From assembly GCA_015228995.1 (NCBI GenBank), contig JADGCM010000006.1, positions 1-28,334 on the forward strand: 28,334 bases of DNA, given 5' to 3'. The translations under genes were made by a program, and so were the position numbers. This document shows, in pieces, positions 1-7,914 of this stretch (position 1 is its first letter; every line of letters begins with the position of its first letter). This stretch comes from Magnetococcales bacterium (GTDB lineage: Bacteria; Pseudomonadota; Magnetococcia; Magnetococcales; JADGCH01). The notes under the pieces were generated by a model. The model was not told where the DNA came from and did not search any database. It saw nothing but the letters and a program-made list of their open reading frames with translations.

Positions 1-843
1 CCTACGGAGGTGACGGCGGCGCCAGCGGCTCCGGCTGCGGAATCCAGCGATGCTGAAAAATTGGATGCGGTGCTGCAACAGCAGATCAACGATAAGCTGA
101 AGGGGGGTGCGCCTGCCTCTGGTCAGGAGGAGGCTGAGAAGCCGGCTGCCGTCGCAGAGAGTGCTGAGGCTGTTCCAGAGGGTGTATTGGTGCCGCCGCC
201 AGTGCGGGTGGTGCCGTTGTCGCAACGCAATAAACAGGAGCCAATTCGGTCGGCGGCACAGGCTAAACTCAATGAGGCCTACCTACAGCAATTGAAGGGA
301 GCCGATCCACTGCCAGAGGGATTGCGTATGGATCCCATCGCGCCATCGCAACCGGGGGCCCAGCCGAGCAAGCCCGCTGTAATGCGTACGGTGAAGCGTC
401 GTCGTCCAGTGGTGCATCGTCGGGTCACCGCAGACGGTGGTATGGAAATTCCGGTCGAGTCGCTCGGAACGGGTATCTTTAACGCCTTGGGAGATATGGT
501 AGGCGGGGTGGTGCAGATCACTCGGTCATTGAAGAAGAGAGCCGGGGGGGCGAGCGCACCGGTTGCTCCTATAGCCGATGATTACGAGGAAGATTTTGGT
601 TCCAAGCCGATAGCAGCAGCCAGCAGCACTGTGCGGATGGCCAATCGGATGACGTCAGGTGTTCTGGGCGTGGTCACTGGCGTCGGCGATATCGTCAAAG
701 GTGGCAGCAATATTGTTGTTGGCACGGTTGGGGTGGTGACCGCGCCGGTGGTCTCGGCTGTCGGTTCGGTGTTGGGGGCCTTGAAGCCCGCTCGCAAGCC
801 AGCCAAACCGGCTGCTGCAGACGATGGATATGACGATGAGTGA
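1..843 (+). CDS. Ala/Pro/Gly-rich protein at the mamJ position (5' truncated by window)
   Basis: The frame is open from base 1 to the TGA at 841-843, so the true start may lie upstream; GTG at 10 is only the first possible start inside the window. The visible 277 residues have an Ala/Pro/Glu-rich N-terminal part, a basic stretch around residues 125-138 (VKRRRPVVHRR), and two Gly/Val/Ala-rich hydrophobic segments (about 147-172 and 210-255, e.g. GVLGVVTGVGDIVKG). Acidic patches occur at DDYEEDF and at the C-terminus (DDGYDDE). I do not recognise a domain. It lies directly upstream of mamK, where Magnetospirillum carries mamJ, which encodes an acidic low-complexity linker between magnetosomes and the MamK filament. 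A MamJ-like or other chain/membrane-associated role is positional inference only. The coding frame is convincing; the function is not known. Confidence 0.7.
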   Translation, partial: PTEVTAAPAAPAAESSDAEKLDAVLQQQINDKLKGGAPASGQEEAEKPAAVAESAEAVPEGVLVPPPVRVVPLSQRNKQEPIRSAAQAKLNEAYLQQLKGADPLPEGLRMDPIAPSQPGAQPSKPAVMRTVKRRRPVVHRRVTADGGMEIPVESLGTGIFNALGDMVGGVVQITRSLKKRAGGASAPVAPIADDYEEDFGSKPIAAASSTVRMANRMTSGVLGVVTGVGDIVKGGSNIVVGTVGVVTAPVVSAVGSVLGALKPARKPAKPAAADDGYDDE

Positions 844-856
844 GTGTCTTTGCGTA

Positions 857-955
857 CCCCTCACCCTGCCCTCTCCACACAAGGGGAGAGGGTAAAGAAG
901 CCTCTTCATGCTCCCCCTCTCCCCTTGTGGGAGAGGGGGTCGGGGGGTTGAGGGG
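857..955. repeat. REP-like nested inverted repeat, copy 1
   Basis: Outer arms CCCCTCACCC and a G-rich partner ending TTGAGGGG can pair. Inside are two smaller hairpins: CCCTCTCC...GGAGAGGG (left) and CCCCCTCTCCCC...GGGAGAGGGGG (right). The same element recurs at 16505-16603 and, shortened, at 22183-22250, always between genes. This copy separates the 1-843 gene from mamK and could attenuate or stabilise transcripts there. It resembles the REP/BIME class of intergenic palindromes. Confidence 0.8.
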
Positions 956-1031
956 AAAGAAGTCTGTAACCGGGGTAGAGGGGAGTCCCCACTCCGTCAT
1001 CTCTAAACGTTGATATGGGAAGGAAATCTTT

Positions 1032-2081
1032 ATGAATAAGAGTGGAAACCAGGGAGGCCCTCTGCTGCTCGGCATCGATTTAGGTACCTCCAGAACGATG
1101 ATTCTGTCTAACCGTGGTGCTCGGGCGTCCGTGCGTTCGGTAGTGGGCTACCCGAAGGATATCATCGGTGTCAAGCTGATGCACCATGCCCATATGATTG
1201 GTGAGGAGGCCCTGAAGAGGCAATCTTATCTGGATATCCATTATCCTCTGGAGGATGGTGTCTTAAAAGAGGCCAACGATCAGGCCGCTGAGGCTGCTAA
1301 ACTATTGATTGAACATGCAATCAGTCTCGCCAATCCGCAGCCTGGCGATCAAGTTTATGGGGTGCTGGGGGTGCCGGCCCGGGCCTCCATGTTCAACAAG
1401 AACCAGCTGCTGAAAATCACTCAGGAGGTGCTTGATCTATCGATGGTGGTGTCAGAGCCGTTTATGGCGGCTTATGCCATCGACCAATTAAACAACTCGA
1501 TCATCATTGATATCGGTGCCGGGACCACCGACATCTGTGCCATGAAGGGGACCATCCCGGGGGTAGATGAGCAGGTAACTTCTTTCAAAGCCGGCAATTA
1601 TATTGATTTGGTGCTGGAAAATCTGATTCGGGAAAATTATCCTGCCGTGCAAATGACCAACAATTTAGCGCGTAAGATCAAAGAACAATACGCTTTTGTT
1701 GGTGAGTCCAAGGAAGATATTGTCGTAACGTTGCGGGTGGCGGGTAAGCCTGGCTCGTACAATCTAACCCGTGAAGTCAAGACCGCTTGCGAGACCATCG
1801 TCACCGAAATTGTCGAGCAGTTACAAAGCCTGATTATGGTGTTCGATCCCGAGGACCAAGAGGAAGCCCTGACCAATATCTTCCTGACGGGGGGTGGTTC
1901 ACGCATCCGGGGGGTTGAGGCCCTGATCATGGAAGGCATGAAGGAATATGGCCCCGTTCAAGTGCGGCAGGTACCAGATCCGGATTTCTGTGGTGGTTTG
2001 GGGGCCTTGAAGTTGGCTATGGAGCTGCCACCGAAGTATTGGGAGCAGGTCGGCCAGGTATCAAACAAGGCGGCTAAGTAA
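1032..2081 (+). CDS. mamK: MamK, actin-like magnetosome filament protein
   Basis: MamK is a bacterial actin homologue that polymerises into the cytoplasmic filament on which magnetosome chains are aligned and positioned. The 349-aa product has the actin-fold nucleotide motifs in order: phosphate-1 LGIDLGTSRTMIL near the N-terminus, phosphate-2 IIIDIGAGTTDIC around residues 157-169, and the adenosine motif IFLTGGGSRIRGV around 278-290. Its length matches known MamK proteins (about 350 aa). ATG 1032 follows a good ribosome site (GGGAAGGA, 1017-1024). mamF starts 33 bp downstream, in line with the mamAB-type operon. A generic MreB/ParM/DnaK-type protein is less likely because the next eleven genes are all mam homologues. 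Confidence 0.95.
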   Translation: MNKSGNQGGPLLLGIDLGTSRTMILSNRGARASVRSVVGYPKDIIGVKLMHHAHMIGEEALKRQSYLDIHYPLEDGVLKEANDQAAEAAKLLIEHAISLANPQPGDQVYGVLGVPARASMFNKNQLLKITQEVLDLSMVVSEPFMAAYAIDQLNNSIIIDIGAGTTDICAMKGTIPGVDEQVTSFKAGNYIDLVLENLIRENYPAVQMTNNLARKIKEQYAFVGESKEDIVVTLRVAGKPGSYNLTREVKTACETIVTEIVEQLQSLIMVFDPEDQEEALTNIFLTGGGSRIRGVEALIMEGMKEYGPVQVRQVPDPDFCGGLGALKLAMELPPKYWEQVGQVSNKAAK

Positions 2082-2114
2082 CTTATCAATTGGTGTCCAC
2101 ACGGAGAGAGTAAG

Positions 2115-2441
2115 ATGGAACAGGCGCGGACGTTATACATGGCCCCTGGCGTTGCTTCCAAGTGGTTGGCAGGCATGAGCTACCTGGGTATTTTGTCGTT
2201 GGTCCCCTTACTGATGGGGCGGGACGATCCTTACGTGCGGTTTCACGCACGCCAGGGGGTGGTGCTCTGGATATGGGAAGTGATCGCCATCTACAGCTTG
2301 GTTATTCCGGGATTGGGGCGTCTCTTCTTTGGGGTGTCCGGTATGTTGTGCTTTGCCTTATCAGTGATCGGTCTGGTGGCCGTTTTGCTGGGGCGGGCCT
2401 GGAAATTACCGTTCATTGGTAATTGGGCGGAGTCCATCTAG
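2115..2441 (+). CDS. mamF: MamF, magnetosome membrane protein (DUF4870-like)
   Basis: A 108-aa, mostly hydrophobic protein with about three membrane segments. The motif SYLGILSLVPLLMGRDDPYV followed by FHARQGVVLWIW matches MamF/MmsF-type magnetosome membrane proteins closely; the C-terminus (RAWKLPFIGNW) also fits MamF. In Magnetospirillum, MamF is encoded in the separate mamGFDC operon and helps control magnetite crystal size. Here the gene sits between mamK and mamL. A ribosome site (GGAGAGAG) lies just before the ATG. MmsF is a close paralogue and cannot be excluded without a tree. Confidence 0.88.
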   Translation: MEQARTLYMAPGVASKWLAGMSYLGILSLVPLLMGRDDPYVRFHARQGVVLWIWEVIAIYSLVIPGLGRLFFGVSGMLCFALSVIGLVAVLLGRAWKLPFIGNWAESI

Positions 2442-2510
2442 CGCTTTTGGCTGGGTATCCGGTATGAACGTGGGGCTGCGACGGCTGCGGACGCAAGGAG
2501 ATGAAGCATC

Positions 2511-2726
2511 ATGAGAGCGACATTCTCCTTGTTGTTCGCTGTTCTGTTGCTGATTTTTGCGTCTCAAAATGCCAATGATACGCAGATTCGCTTTGTTTTT
2601 GGTCCTCCGGTAGCCATGCCACTGATTCTGATTATTGCTGGGGCGTTTGTGGGTGGTATGGCCGCAGCGACATTTGGTCGTTTGGTGAGGAAGTTGGGGC
2701 GCAATCAATTCAGAGGTGAAGATTAG
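2511..2726 (+). CDS. mamL: MamL, small magnetosome membrane protein
   Basis: A 71-aa protein with two hydrophobic segments (about 4-18 and 34-54) joined by a short loop containing SQNANDTQIRFVFG, the pattern of the LapA/DUF1049 family to which MamL belongs. It ends in a basic tail (GRLVRKLGRNQFR). MamL is essential for magnetosome vesicle formation in Magnetospirillum, and its positive tail is thought to help bend the inner membrane. The position between mamK/mamF and mamM, and the strong ribosome site (AAGGAGATG) before ATG 2511, support the call. In isolation it would be annotated only as LapA-like. Confidence 0.88.
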   Translation: MRATFSLLFAVLLLIFASQNANDTQIRFVFGPPVAMPLILIIAGAFVGGMAAATFGRLVRKLGRNQFRGED

Positions 2727-2774
2727 TGCTGTCTGTGGCCTTGACTGTGAATTGAAACGAGAGAGCGCCTGGTT

Positions 2775-3779
2775 ATGAGTTACCCCCAATGTATTGTCTG
2801 CTTTAAGTCGGTCGGTTGGATCGGATTAATCACCAATGTGGCGCTTTCCATTCTGAAAGTGTTTGTTGGTCTGATATCTGGTTCGCACGCGCTGGTTATT
2901 GAGTCGATGTACTCCTTGAAGGATGTGGTGACGTCGGCCCTGATTCTATTGGGGTTGCGCCTATCCAAACAGCCTATCGACGAAGAGCACCAGTTTGGGC
3001 ACGGTAAGGCTGAGTTTATTTTTTCCTTAATTGTCGGTCTGACCATGATCACCTTGACCGGCATATTTCTCTATTTCGCCGCTAGCCTGTTGATAGAAGG
3101 AGCACACAAGCCGCCGCACTTGATCGCTTTGTGGACCGCTGTCTTTGTTTTGGGGGTCAGTGTCTTTCTGACCTACTATACCCGTTGCGTCGCTTTTCAG
3201 GTGAACAGCCCAATGGTAAAGGTGCTGTCACAGCATCAGTCCTCCGATGGCTCGTCAGCGTTTGCCGTCGCCTGTGGCATCATCGGTTCCCACTATTTGG
3301 GCATGCCGTGGTTGGACACGGTGGTGGCTATCTCTGAATGTCTGCACTTGGTCTACCTCGGGGGGGAGATCGTTTGGGACTCCATCCATGGGCTGATGGA
3401 TGCCGCTGCACCACAAGAGGTGGTGGAAAAGATCAGGCGTTTGGCTTCGACGGTATCCGGTGTCAAAACGGTGGAGGAGATCCGCACCCGCCAGGTCGGT
3501 CAGGAGATATGGGTCGATCTGGTCATTGGTGTCGATCCGGACCTCTCGATCCAGCAAGCCAAGGAGATTGGTGTCTGGGTCGAGGAACAACTGATTGAGT
3601 TTGTGCCGCACATCGGCAATGTGGGGGCCCATTTTAAGTCCGCCTCGGGTTCTCTGCCCGAGTTGCAACAGATGCAACAAGAAGTGGCCCAATTTCGTGA
3701 TCACCTAGAGCAGCAGTCGGTACGTGCTGCGGACGAGCAGGCTGGTTCCGATAAGCCGGTTGGGGGTGTCGCATCATGA
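2775..3779 (+). CDS. mamM: MamM, cation diffusion facilitator of the magnetosome
   Basis: MamM is a CDF transporter that moves iron into the magnetosome lumen and stabilises MamB. The 334-aa protein has an N-terminal CIVC motif (Cys6, Cys9), a six-helix CDF membrane domain and a cytosolic C-terminal domain (about 210-295). The first half of the metal site is Y46-S-L-K-D50, the same Tyr/Asp pair at the same numbers as in Magnetospirillum MamM; the second half reads HQSSD (HxxxD). The GHGKAEFI segment is also typical. The C-terminus has an extra Gln/Glu-rich tail. The stop overlaps the mamN start by 4 bp (ATGA at 3776), suggesting translational coupling. Confidence 0.95.
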   Translation: MSYPQCIVCFKSVGWIGLITNVALSILKVFVGLISGSHALVIESMYSLKDVVTSALILLGLRLSKQPIDEEHQFGHGKAEFIFSLIVGLTMITLTGIFLYFAASLLIEGAHKPPHLIALWTAVFVLGVSVFLTYYTRCVAFQVNSPMVKVLSQHQSSDGSSAFAVACGIIGSHYLGMPWLDTVVAISECLHLVYLGGEIVWDSIHGLMDAAAPQEVVEKIRRLASTVSGVKTVEEIRTRQVGQEIWVDLVIGVDPDLSIQQAKEIGVWVEEQLIEFVPHIGNVGAHFKSASGSLPELQQMQQEVAQFRDHLEQQSVRAADEQAGSDKPVGGVAS

Positions 3780-5050
3780 CATCAGCGTCGGTCTTGACGT
3801 TGGCTTTATTTGGGGTGGTGTTTCTGCTGGTGCAGCAAGGCCGTGTCGACCGGCAGCAGGCGATGCTGGGTGGGGCGGGAGCCTTTTTGGTATTGGGTTG
3901 GCTGATGGGTTTTTACCCAATCAGAGAGGCGATTGGATCAATCTATTTTGATACCCTGGCACTGATTTTTGGGATGTCACTGATTGCCGATCTGCTATCC
4001 CGATCAGGATTCTTCCGCTATCTGGCGTTCAGGACGGCATGGTTTTCTCGCGGCAATCCGGTATTGACCATGGTATTGTTTGTGTTGGTGACCTATACAG
4101 TCTCCTTGGTGGTGAATAATTTGGGGGCCATGTTGATCCTATTGCCACTGACAGTGGCCTGCTGTCAGCTGTTGGAGATAGATGCAGCACCGATTGTCGC
4201 TGCTGAGTTGATCGCCTCTAATCTGGGGGGGGCTTCAACTCTAGTTGGGGATTTTCCCAACATGATTATCGGCGCCGCAGCCAACCTTCATTTTGGTGAT
4301 TTTATTGGTGGCATGATGGTCCCTTGTCTGTTGTTGTTGGCGGTGTTGCTGCTTTTTTTTCGCAGACAGATGGCATTCATCAGCGGCAGTGTTGGTCGTG
4401 ATCAGCAGGCAGTGGCTCTTTTTTTTCAACAGCAGGCGGGGAAGATGGTCATTGTTGACCCGCGACGGTTGAGAATTGGGATGACGATTCTGATACTGAC
4501 GTTGGTTGGTTTCCTCTTGGCTGAGGTTATCGGTGTGCGTCCGGCTACGGTGGCTTTTGTTGCTGGATTGGTGGTGCTGGGATTGGGGCATATTCCGGCG
4601 CGGGAACTGTTTAAGGCGATCAGTGGCGGCGATATTCTATTTTTTTTCGGTTTGTTTGTCATGGTGGGCGGATTACAGGCGGCGGGGGTACTGGAGCAGT
4701 TGCATCAGCTGATGTTGGTATTGGGAGGAGGCTATGCCACTTTGTCGCTGCTGGTTCTGATGTGGACCGCTGGTGTGGTGACCCCTTTTCTCAATGCTGG
4801 TCCGGCTACCGCATTTCTCATTCCAGTGGCCGAGGCGATGAGTCGGGATTTTTCCAGTAGCAACGTCTGGTGGGCGCTTTCCCTTGGGGTGTTGGCCGGC
4901 TCTTCGGCGACGCTATCGGGTGCCACGGCGGGCCCGATTGTGGCCAGTCAATCGACGCTCGATTTTCAGCGTTACTTGCAGTGGGGAGTCCCTATGGCGG
5001 TGGGTTTCCTATCCCTGTCGACGGTCTACATTGTGTTGATCGGGGCCTGA
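3776..5050 (+). CDS. mamN: MamN, ArsB/NhaD-type ion transporter
   Basis: A 424-aa polytopic membrane protein of the ion-transporter superfamily that contains ArsB and NhaD, with roughly ten or more hydrophobic helices. The segment SLVVNNLGAMLILLPLT and the later TPFLNAGPATAFLIP fit the two inverted halves of this fold. MamN is required for magnetite formation in Magnetospirillum and has been proposed to export protons released during mineralisation. Length matches known MamN (about 430 aa). It overlaps mamM by 4 bp, and mamO begins 2 bp after its stop. Confidence 0.93.
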   Translation: MTSASVLTLALFGVVFLLVQQGRVDRQQAMLGGAGAFLVLGWLMGFYPIREAIGSIYFDTLALIFGMSLIADLLSRSGFFRYLAFRTAWFSRGNPVLTMVLFVLVTYTVSLVVNNLGAMLILLPLTVACCQLLEIDAAPIVAAELIASNLGGASTLVGDFPNMIIGAAANLHFGDFIGGMMVPCLLLLAVLLLFFRRQMAFISGSVGRDQQAVALFFQQQAGKMVIVDPRRLRIGMTILILTLVGFLLAEVIGVRPATVAFVAGLVVLGLGHIPARELFKAISGGDILFFFGLFVMVGGLQAAGVLEQLHQLMLVLGGGYATLSLLVLMWTAGVVTPFLNAGPATAFLIPVAEAMSRDFSSSNVWWALSLGVLAGSSATLSGATAGPIVASQSTLDFQRYLQWGVPMAVGFLSLSTVYIVLIGA

Positions 5051-5051
5051 T

Positions 5052-7094
5052 ATGTCGCAGTTCAAAAAATCCTCCTATGTAGCGCCGTTTTGCCGTCAGG
5101 CCTGGAAATTACCAGCGGCTTTGTTGGTGCTGCTTTTCCTCGGTACCTTGGCTTGGGGCTGGCATTTGGTGCGCGATCATGCCAGTATGTTGGGCCTAAA
5201 TGCCGCCACAAGTGAGGCGGCCAAAGTCGGTCCGGTCGAAGCGATTGGGGTAGCGTTTAAGTCTCTTTTTAATGCGCCGCCTGTTGGGCAGCCGTCGGTG
5301 GTAGAGGGCGGCGGCGAGCAGGCAGTTGAGCCAATTCGTGCCGCCCTGGTCAACATTGCTGGATTGACCAAAGCTCCGGCTGGGGGGGTGTCGACCTACG
5401 TGACAGCCGGTTCGGGTGTCGTGGTCAACCCGAAGGGGTATGTCGTCACGGCTATGCATCTGATCCAAGATTTGGCCGAAATCCAGGTGCGGGTGCAGAC
5501 CCCCTTGGGGCCACGGCAATATCCCGCCAAGATGGTCAAGGTGATTGCTGAGCATGATTTGGCCTTACTCAAGCTCGTTTCTCAGGATGCCTTCCCCTAT
5601 TTGGCCATTGATCCTAAGGCGGCATTGCGTATTGGTGATCCGGTAAAGGCCTGGGGGGATCCGCTCGGGACAGACGCCATCCAGCGATTAGGGAGTATTG
5701 CCAGTGTTGATTTAACGCAGCCGGTGGTGGTTCGCGATCTGCGCCTAACCCACCTGATACGTACCGATGCGGTCTTTAACTGGGCGCAGAGCGGCGGCCC
5801 TCTCATCAACGACCAGGAGCGCTTGGTGGGGATCAACTTGGCGCTCCAAGACGCTCAGTCTGGGCGCATTATCGGTTATGCCATTCCGGCTCATTTGCTG
5901 GTGACCCATTTTCAGGAATTGATTAATTTTGCTCAGGCACCGCAGACGCCCAACGCCAATAAATTGGCCACCGCCGTGGCCCAACCAGTGGCGGCGCAGG
6001 CTGCTGTTGCCGAGGGGAGCGGCCGGGCTCCTCGTCCTGCCGATCGCTGGTGGCAGCAGGTGCAGGGCTTTTTGTTGGCAGGGCTGGGCAAGCATGTAGC
6101 GGCGACTCCGACGGCAGATCCTGTCCCGGCGGTGGTTCCGGTCAACGATCCCTCTCATGCGCCGACGATACAGATTTTTGGTTATTCACTGGGGAGTTTT
6201 ATCGGGCTGTTGTTGCTGGGTTTTGTCTCTGGTGTCAGTGGTGGCATGATGACCATGGGAGGGGGCATCATTAAGGTAACGGGCCTGATGTGGTTTTTTG
6301 GCTATGGTCTGTTATTGGTGCGTCCGGTGGCCTATATCACCAACATCTTTATGTATGGGGCTGCGGCACTGCGTTACCAACGGGAAGGTCTGTTGCGATT
6401 CGACCTGTGTAAACCGCTGATCCCTTGGGCTATGTCTGGTATGGTGTTGGGTTATTTTATTGGTAACGTCATGAGCAAAACAGCCATTCAGTGGTTGTTG
6501 GGGCTGTTTGCTTTGATGTTGGGTATTAAAATGTTGGTGGAGATCTCCGATTCTCGGGCCCGCCAGCGAGTAGCGGCGGAGCTGTTGGACGAAGAGGAAG
6601 AATCAACGTCTCGTGGTCGTGAGCGGGGGCTGTTGGCTTGGTTGCAGCGTTATTTTGGCAGTTGGGCCGATGAAGACGAGGTCAAAAAGACAGCGTCTGT
6701 GGGCCAAGGTGGACAGCAGACCATCGTGCGGCATGGTTTGCTGGGGTTGCCTATGGGGATTATCAGTGGCATCTTGGGGATCACCGGCGGTGTGATTGAG
6801 GTGCCCTTGCAGCGCTATATCGCTCGGATGCCGATGCGTAATGCCATCGCCAACAGTGCCACCTTGGTATTCTTCTCTTCGTTGGTCGGTTCAGCGGTGG
6901 CGCTGTTTCATGGAGCTCAGACCGGCTCGTTTGAGTTGCACACCCCCATCGTTATGGCGATCATCCTCACCCCTGGGGCATTTCTGGGCGGTTTGGCGGG
7001 GGCTTGGTTTACCTCGGTGGTGCCCCTCAATACCCTGCGCTGGATCTATGCCGTGATGATGTTTGTTATTGCCATCAGGATGTTCTGGACATGA
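5052..7094 (+). CDS. mamO: MamO, trypsin-like domain fused to TauE-type membrane domain
   Basis: A 680-aa protein: an N-terminal membrane anchor (about 18-36), a periplasmic/lumenal trypsin-like domain (about 90-300), a linker, and a C-terminal TauE/SafE-type multi-helix domain (about 370-680). This is the MamO architecture. In Magnetospirillum, MamO is a pseudoprotease that binds metal and promotes magnetite nucleation. Triad positions are His136 (TAMH), Asp169 (EHDLAL) and Ser247 in NWAQSGGPL. The Ser is therefore present, but the usual NPGNSGG context is altered, with Ala245 replacing the oxyanion-hole Gly. His168 next to Asp169 corresponds by spacing to the metal-binding His148 of AMB-1 MamO. 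The 4-bp overlap with mamP (ATGA) suggests coupling. Confidence 0.93.
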   Translation: MSQFKKSSYVAPFCRQAWKLPAALLVLLFLGTLAWGWHLVRDHASMLGLNAATSEAAKVGPVEAIGVAFKSLFNAPPVGQPSVVEGGGEQAVEPIRAALVNIAGLTKAPAGGVSTYVTAGSGVVVNPKGYVVTAMHLIQDLAEIQVRVQTPLGPRQYPAKMVKVIAEHDLALLKLVSQDAFPYLAIDPKAALRIGDPVKAWGDPLGTDAIQRLGSIASVDLTQPVVVRDLRLTHLIRTDAVFNWAQSGGPLINDQERLVGINLALQDAQSGRIIGYAIPAHLLVTHFQELINFAQAPQTPNANKLATAVAQPVAAQAAVAEGSGRAPRPADRWWQQVQGFLLAGLGKHVAATPTADPVPAVVPVNDPSHAPTIQIFGYSLGSFIGLLLLGFVSGVSGGMMTMGGGIIKVTGLMWFFGYGLLLVRPVAYITNIFMYGAAALRYQREGLLRFDLCKPLIPWAMSGMVLGYFIGNVMSKTAIQWLLGLFALMLGIKMLVEISDSRARQRVAAELLDEEEESTSRGRERGLLAWLQRYFGSWADEDEVKKTASVGQGGQQTIVRHGLLGLPMGIISGILGITGGVIEVPLQRYIARMPMRNAIANSATLVFFSSLVGSAVALFHGAQTGSFELHTPIVMAIILTPGAFLGGLAGAWFTSVVPLNTLRWIYAVMMFVIAIRMFWT

Positions 7095-7888
7095 AACTCG
7101 ACGGCGTCAACATTGTTGCTGCGGGGATCATCGCAGTTATTATGGTCGTGATCGGGGCCCCTTTTTCCGAGCCAATATTGACGGCTGTGCCGGTGGCAGT
7201 TCCCCAGTCCCGGCCACCGCTACTAGCAAGCAAGCCATCCACGCCTGCCCCGACGTCGTCCGCTATGACGCCACCCGCCATGACACCACCCGCCATGACA
7301 CCAGTGGTAGCGAGCGCCGTGACGCCGACCAAAGGCCCGTTGCAGGCTTATGTCAACCCAAAGGCACGGATTGCTGAGGGGCATTGGCAGGGATTGGAAG
7401 CCTTGCCGTTGACGCTAGAGCTGAAGAAGAAATTGAAGTTGCCTTTATCGCTGACGGGATTGTTGATTGATGAGGTCACCATGAATGCAGCGACCTCTGG
7501 GCTGTTGGCTGGGGATGTGTTGGTGGCGGTCAACAACCAGCCGGTGGGCACATTGGAGGATTTGAAGCGGGAGTCTAAGCGGCTGCAGATGGAGAAAACG
7601 GCTTTGTTAACGGTATACCGTCGCGGTCAGTGGCGCTCCTTTACCTTGTCCTCTCGCAGCAATCTTGGGTTTGCCCAGGTTGAAACGGCCCCGATGATTT
7701 TGCCAGGGGAGAGCATGCCGCACCCCTACCGCGGCCCCTGCACGGAGTGTCATGCCATTGGTAGTACCGGACACATCGTTCCGGATCCCGATGGCATCGT
7801 TTTGCCCCCTCCGCCTATTTCGGCTCGGTCTCCGCGTCCCCACCAGGACCGAGGCCCTTGTCAGGCTTGCCACCTGATTACTCAGTGA
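7091..7888 (+). CDS. mamP: MamP, PDZ and double magnetochrome c-type cytochrome
   Basis: Start chosen at ATG 7091, which overlaps the mamO stop (ATGA) and is followed at once by a membrane anchor (NIVAAGIIAVIMVVIG). An earlier in-frame start would lie inside mamO and spoil this signal. The 265-aa protein then has a Pro/Thr-rich linker, a PDZ domain (about 100-195, with GLLAGDVLVAVNNQPV), and two magnetochrome heme sites, CTECH (217-221) and CQACH (257-261), each preceded by a HP...RGPC pattern. MamP is an iron oxidase that helps set the Fe(II)/Fe(III) balance for magnetite. The length matches the family. Confidence 0.95.
   Translation: MKLDGVNIVAAGIIAVIMVVIGAPFSEPILTAVPVAVPQSRPPLLASKPSTPAPTSSAMTPPAMTPPAMTPVVASAVTPTKGPLQAYVNPKARIAEGHWQGLEALPLTLELKKKLKLPLSLTGLLIDEVTMNAATSGLLAGDVLVAVNNQPVGTLEDLKRESKRLQMEKTALLTVYRRGQWRSFTLSSRSNLGFAQVETAPMILPGESMPHPYRGPCTECHAIGSTGHIVPDPDGIVLPPPPISARSPRPHQDRGPCQACHLITQ
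7265..7309 (+). repeat. 15-bp tandem repeat in the mamP linker
   Basis: Two near-identical 15-bp units starting ATGACxCCACCCGCC (7265 and 7280) and a partial third (7295) encode MTPPA-MTPPA-MTP. They lie in frame within the linker between the membrane anchor and the PDZ domain of MamP. Slippage here would change linker length without breaking the frame. Confidence 0.8.
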
Positions 7889-7914
7889 GATTGGAAGAAG
7901 AGATTGAAAAAGTT

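Noticed and set aside
695..1075. Minus-strand ORF across the first repeat
   Set aside because: Most of it reads through the palindromic repeat, giving Pro/Ser/Arg-rich low-complexity protein, and it overlaps the mamK start.
7004..7090. Upstream extension of mamP to 7004
   Set aside because: It overlaps mamO by about 90 bp and puts 29 unrelated residues before the membrane anchor. ATG 7091 with its ATGA overlap fits better.
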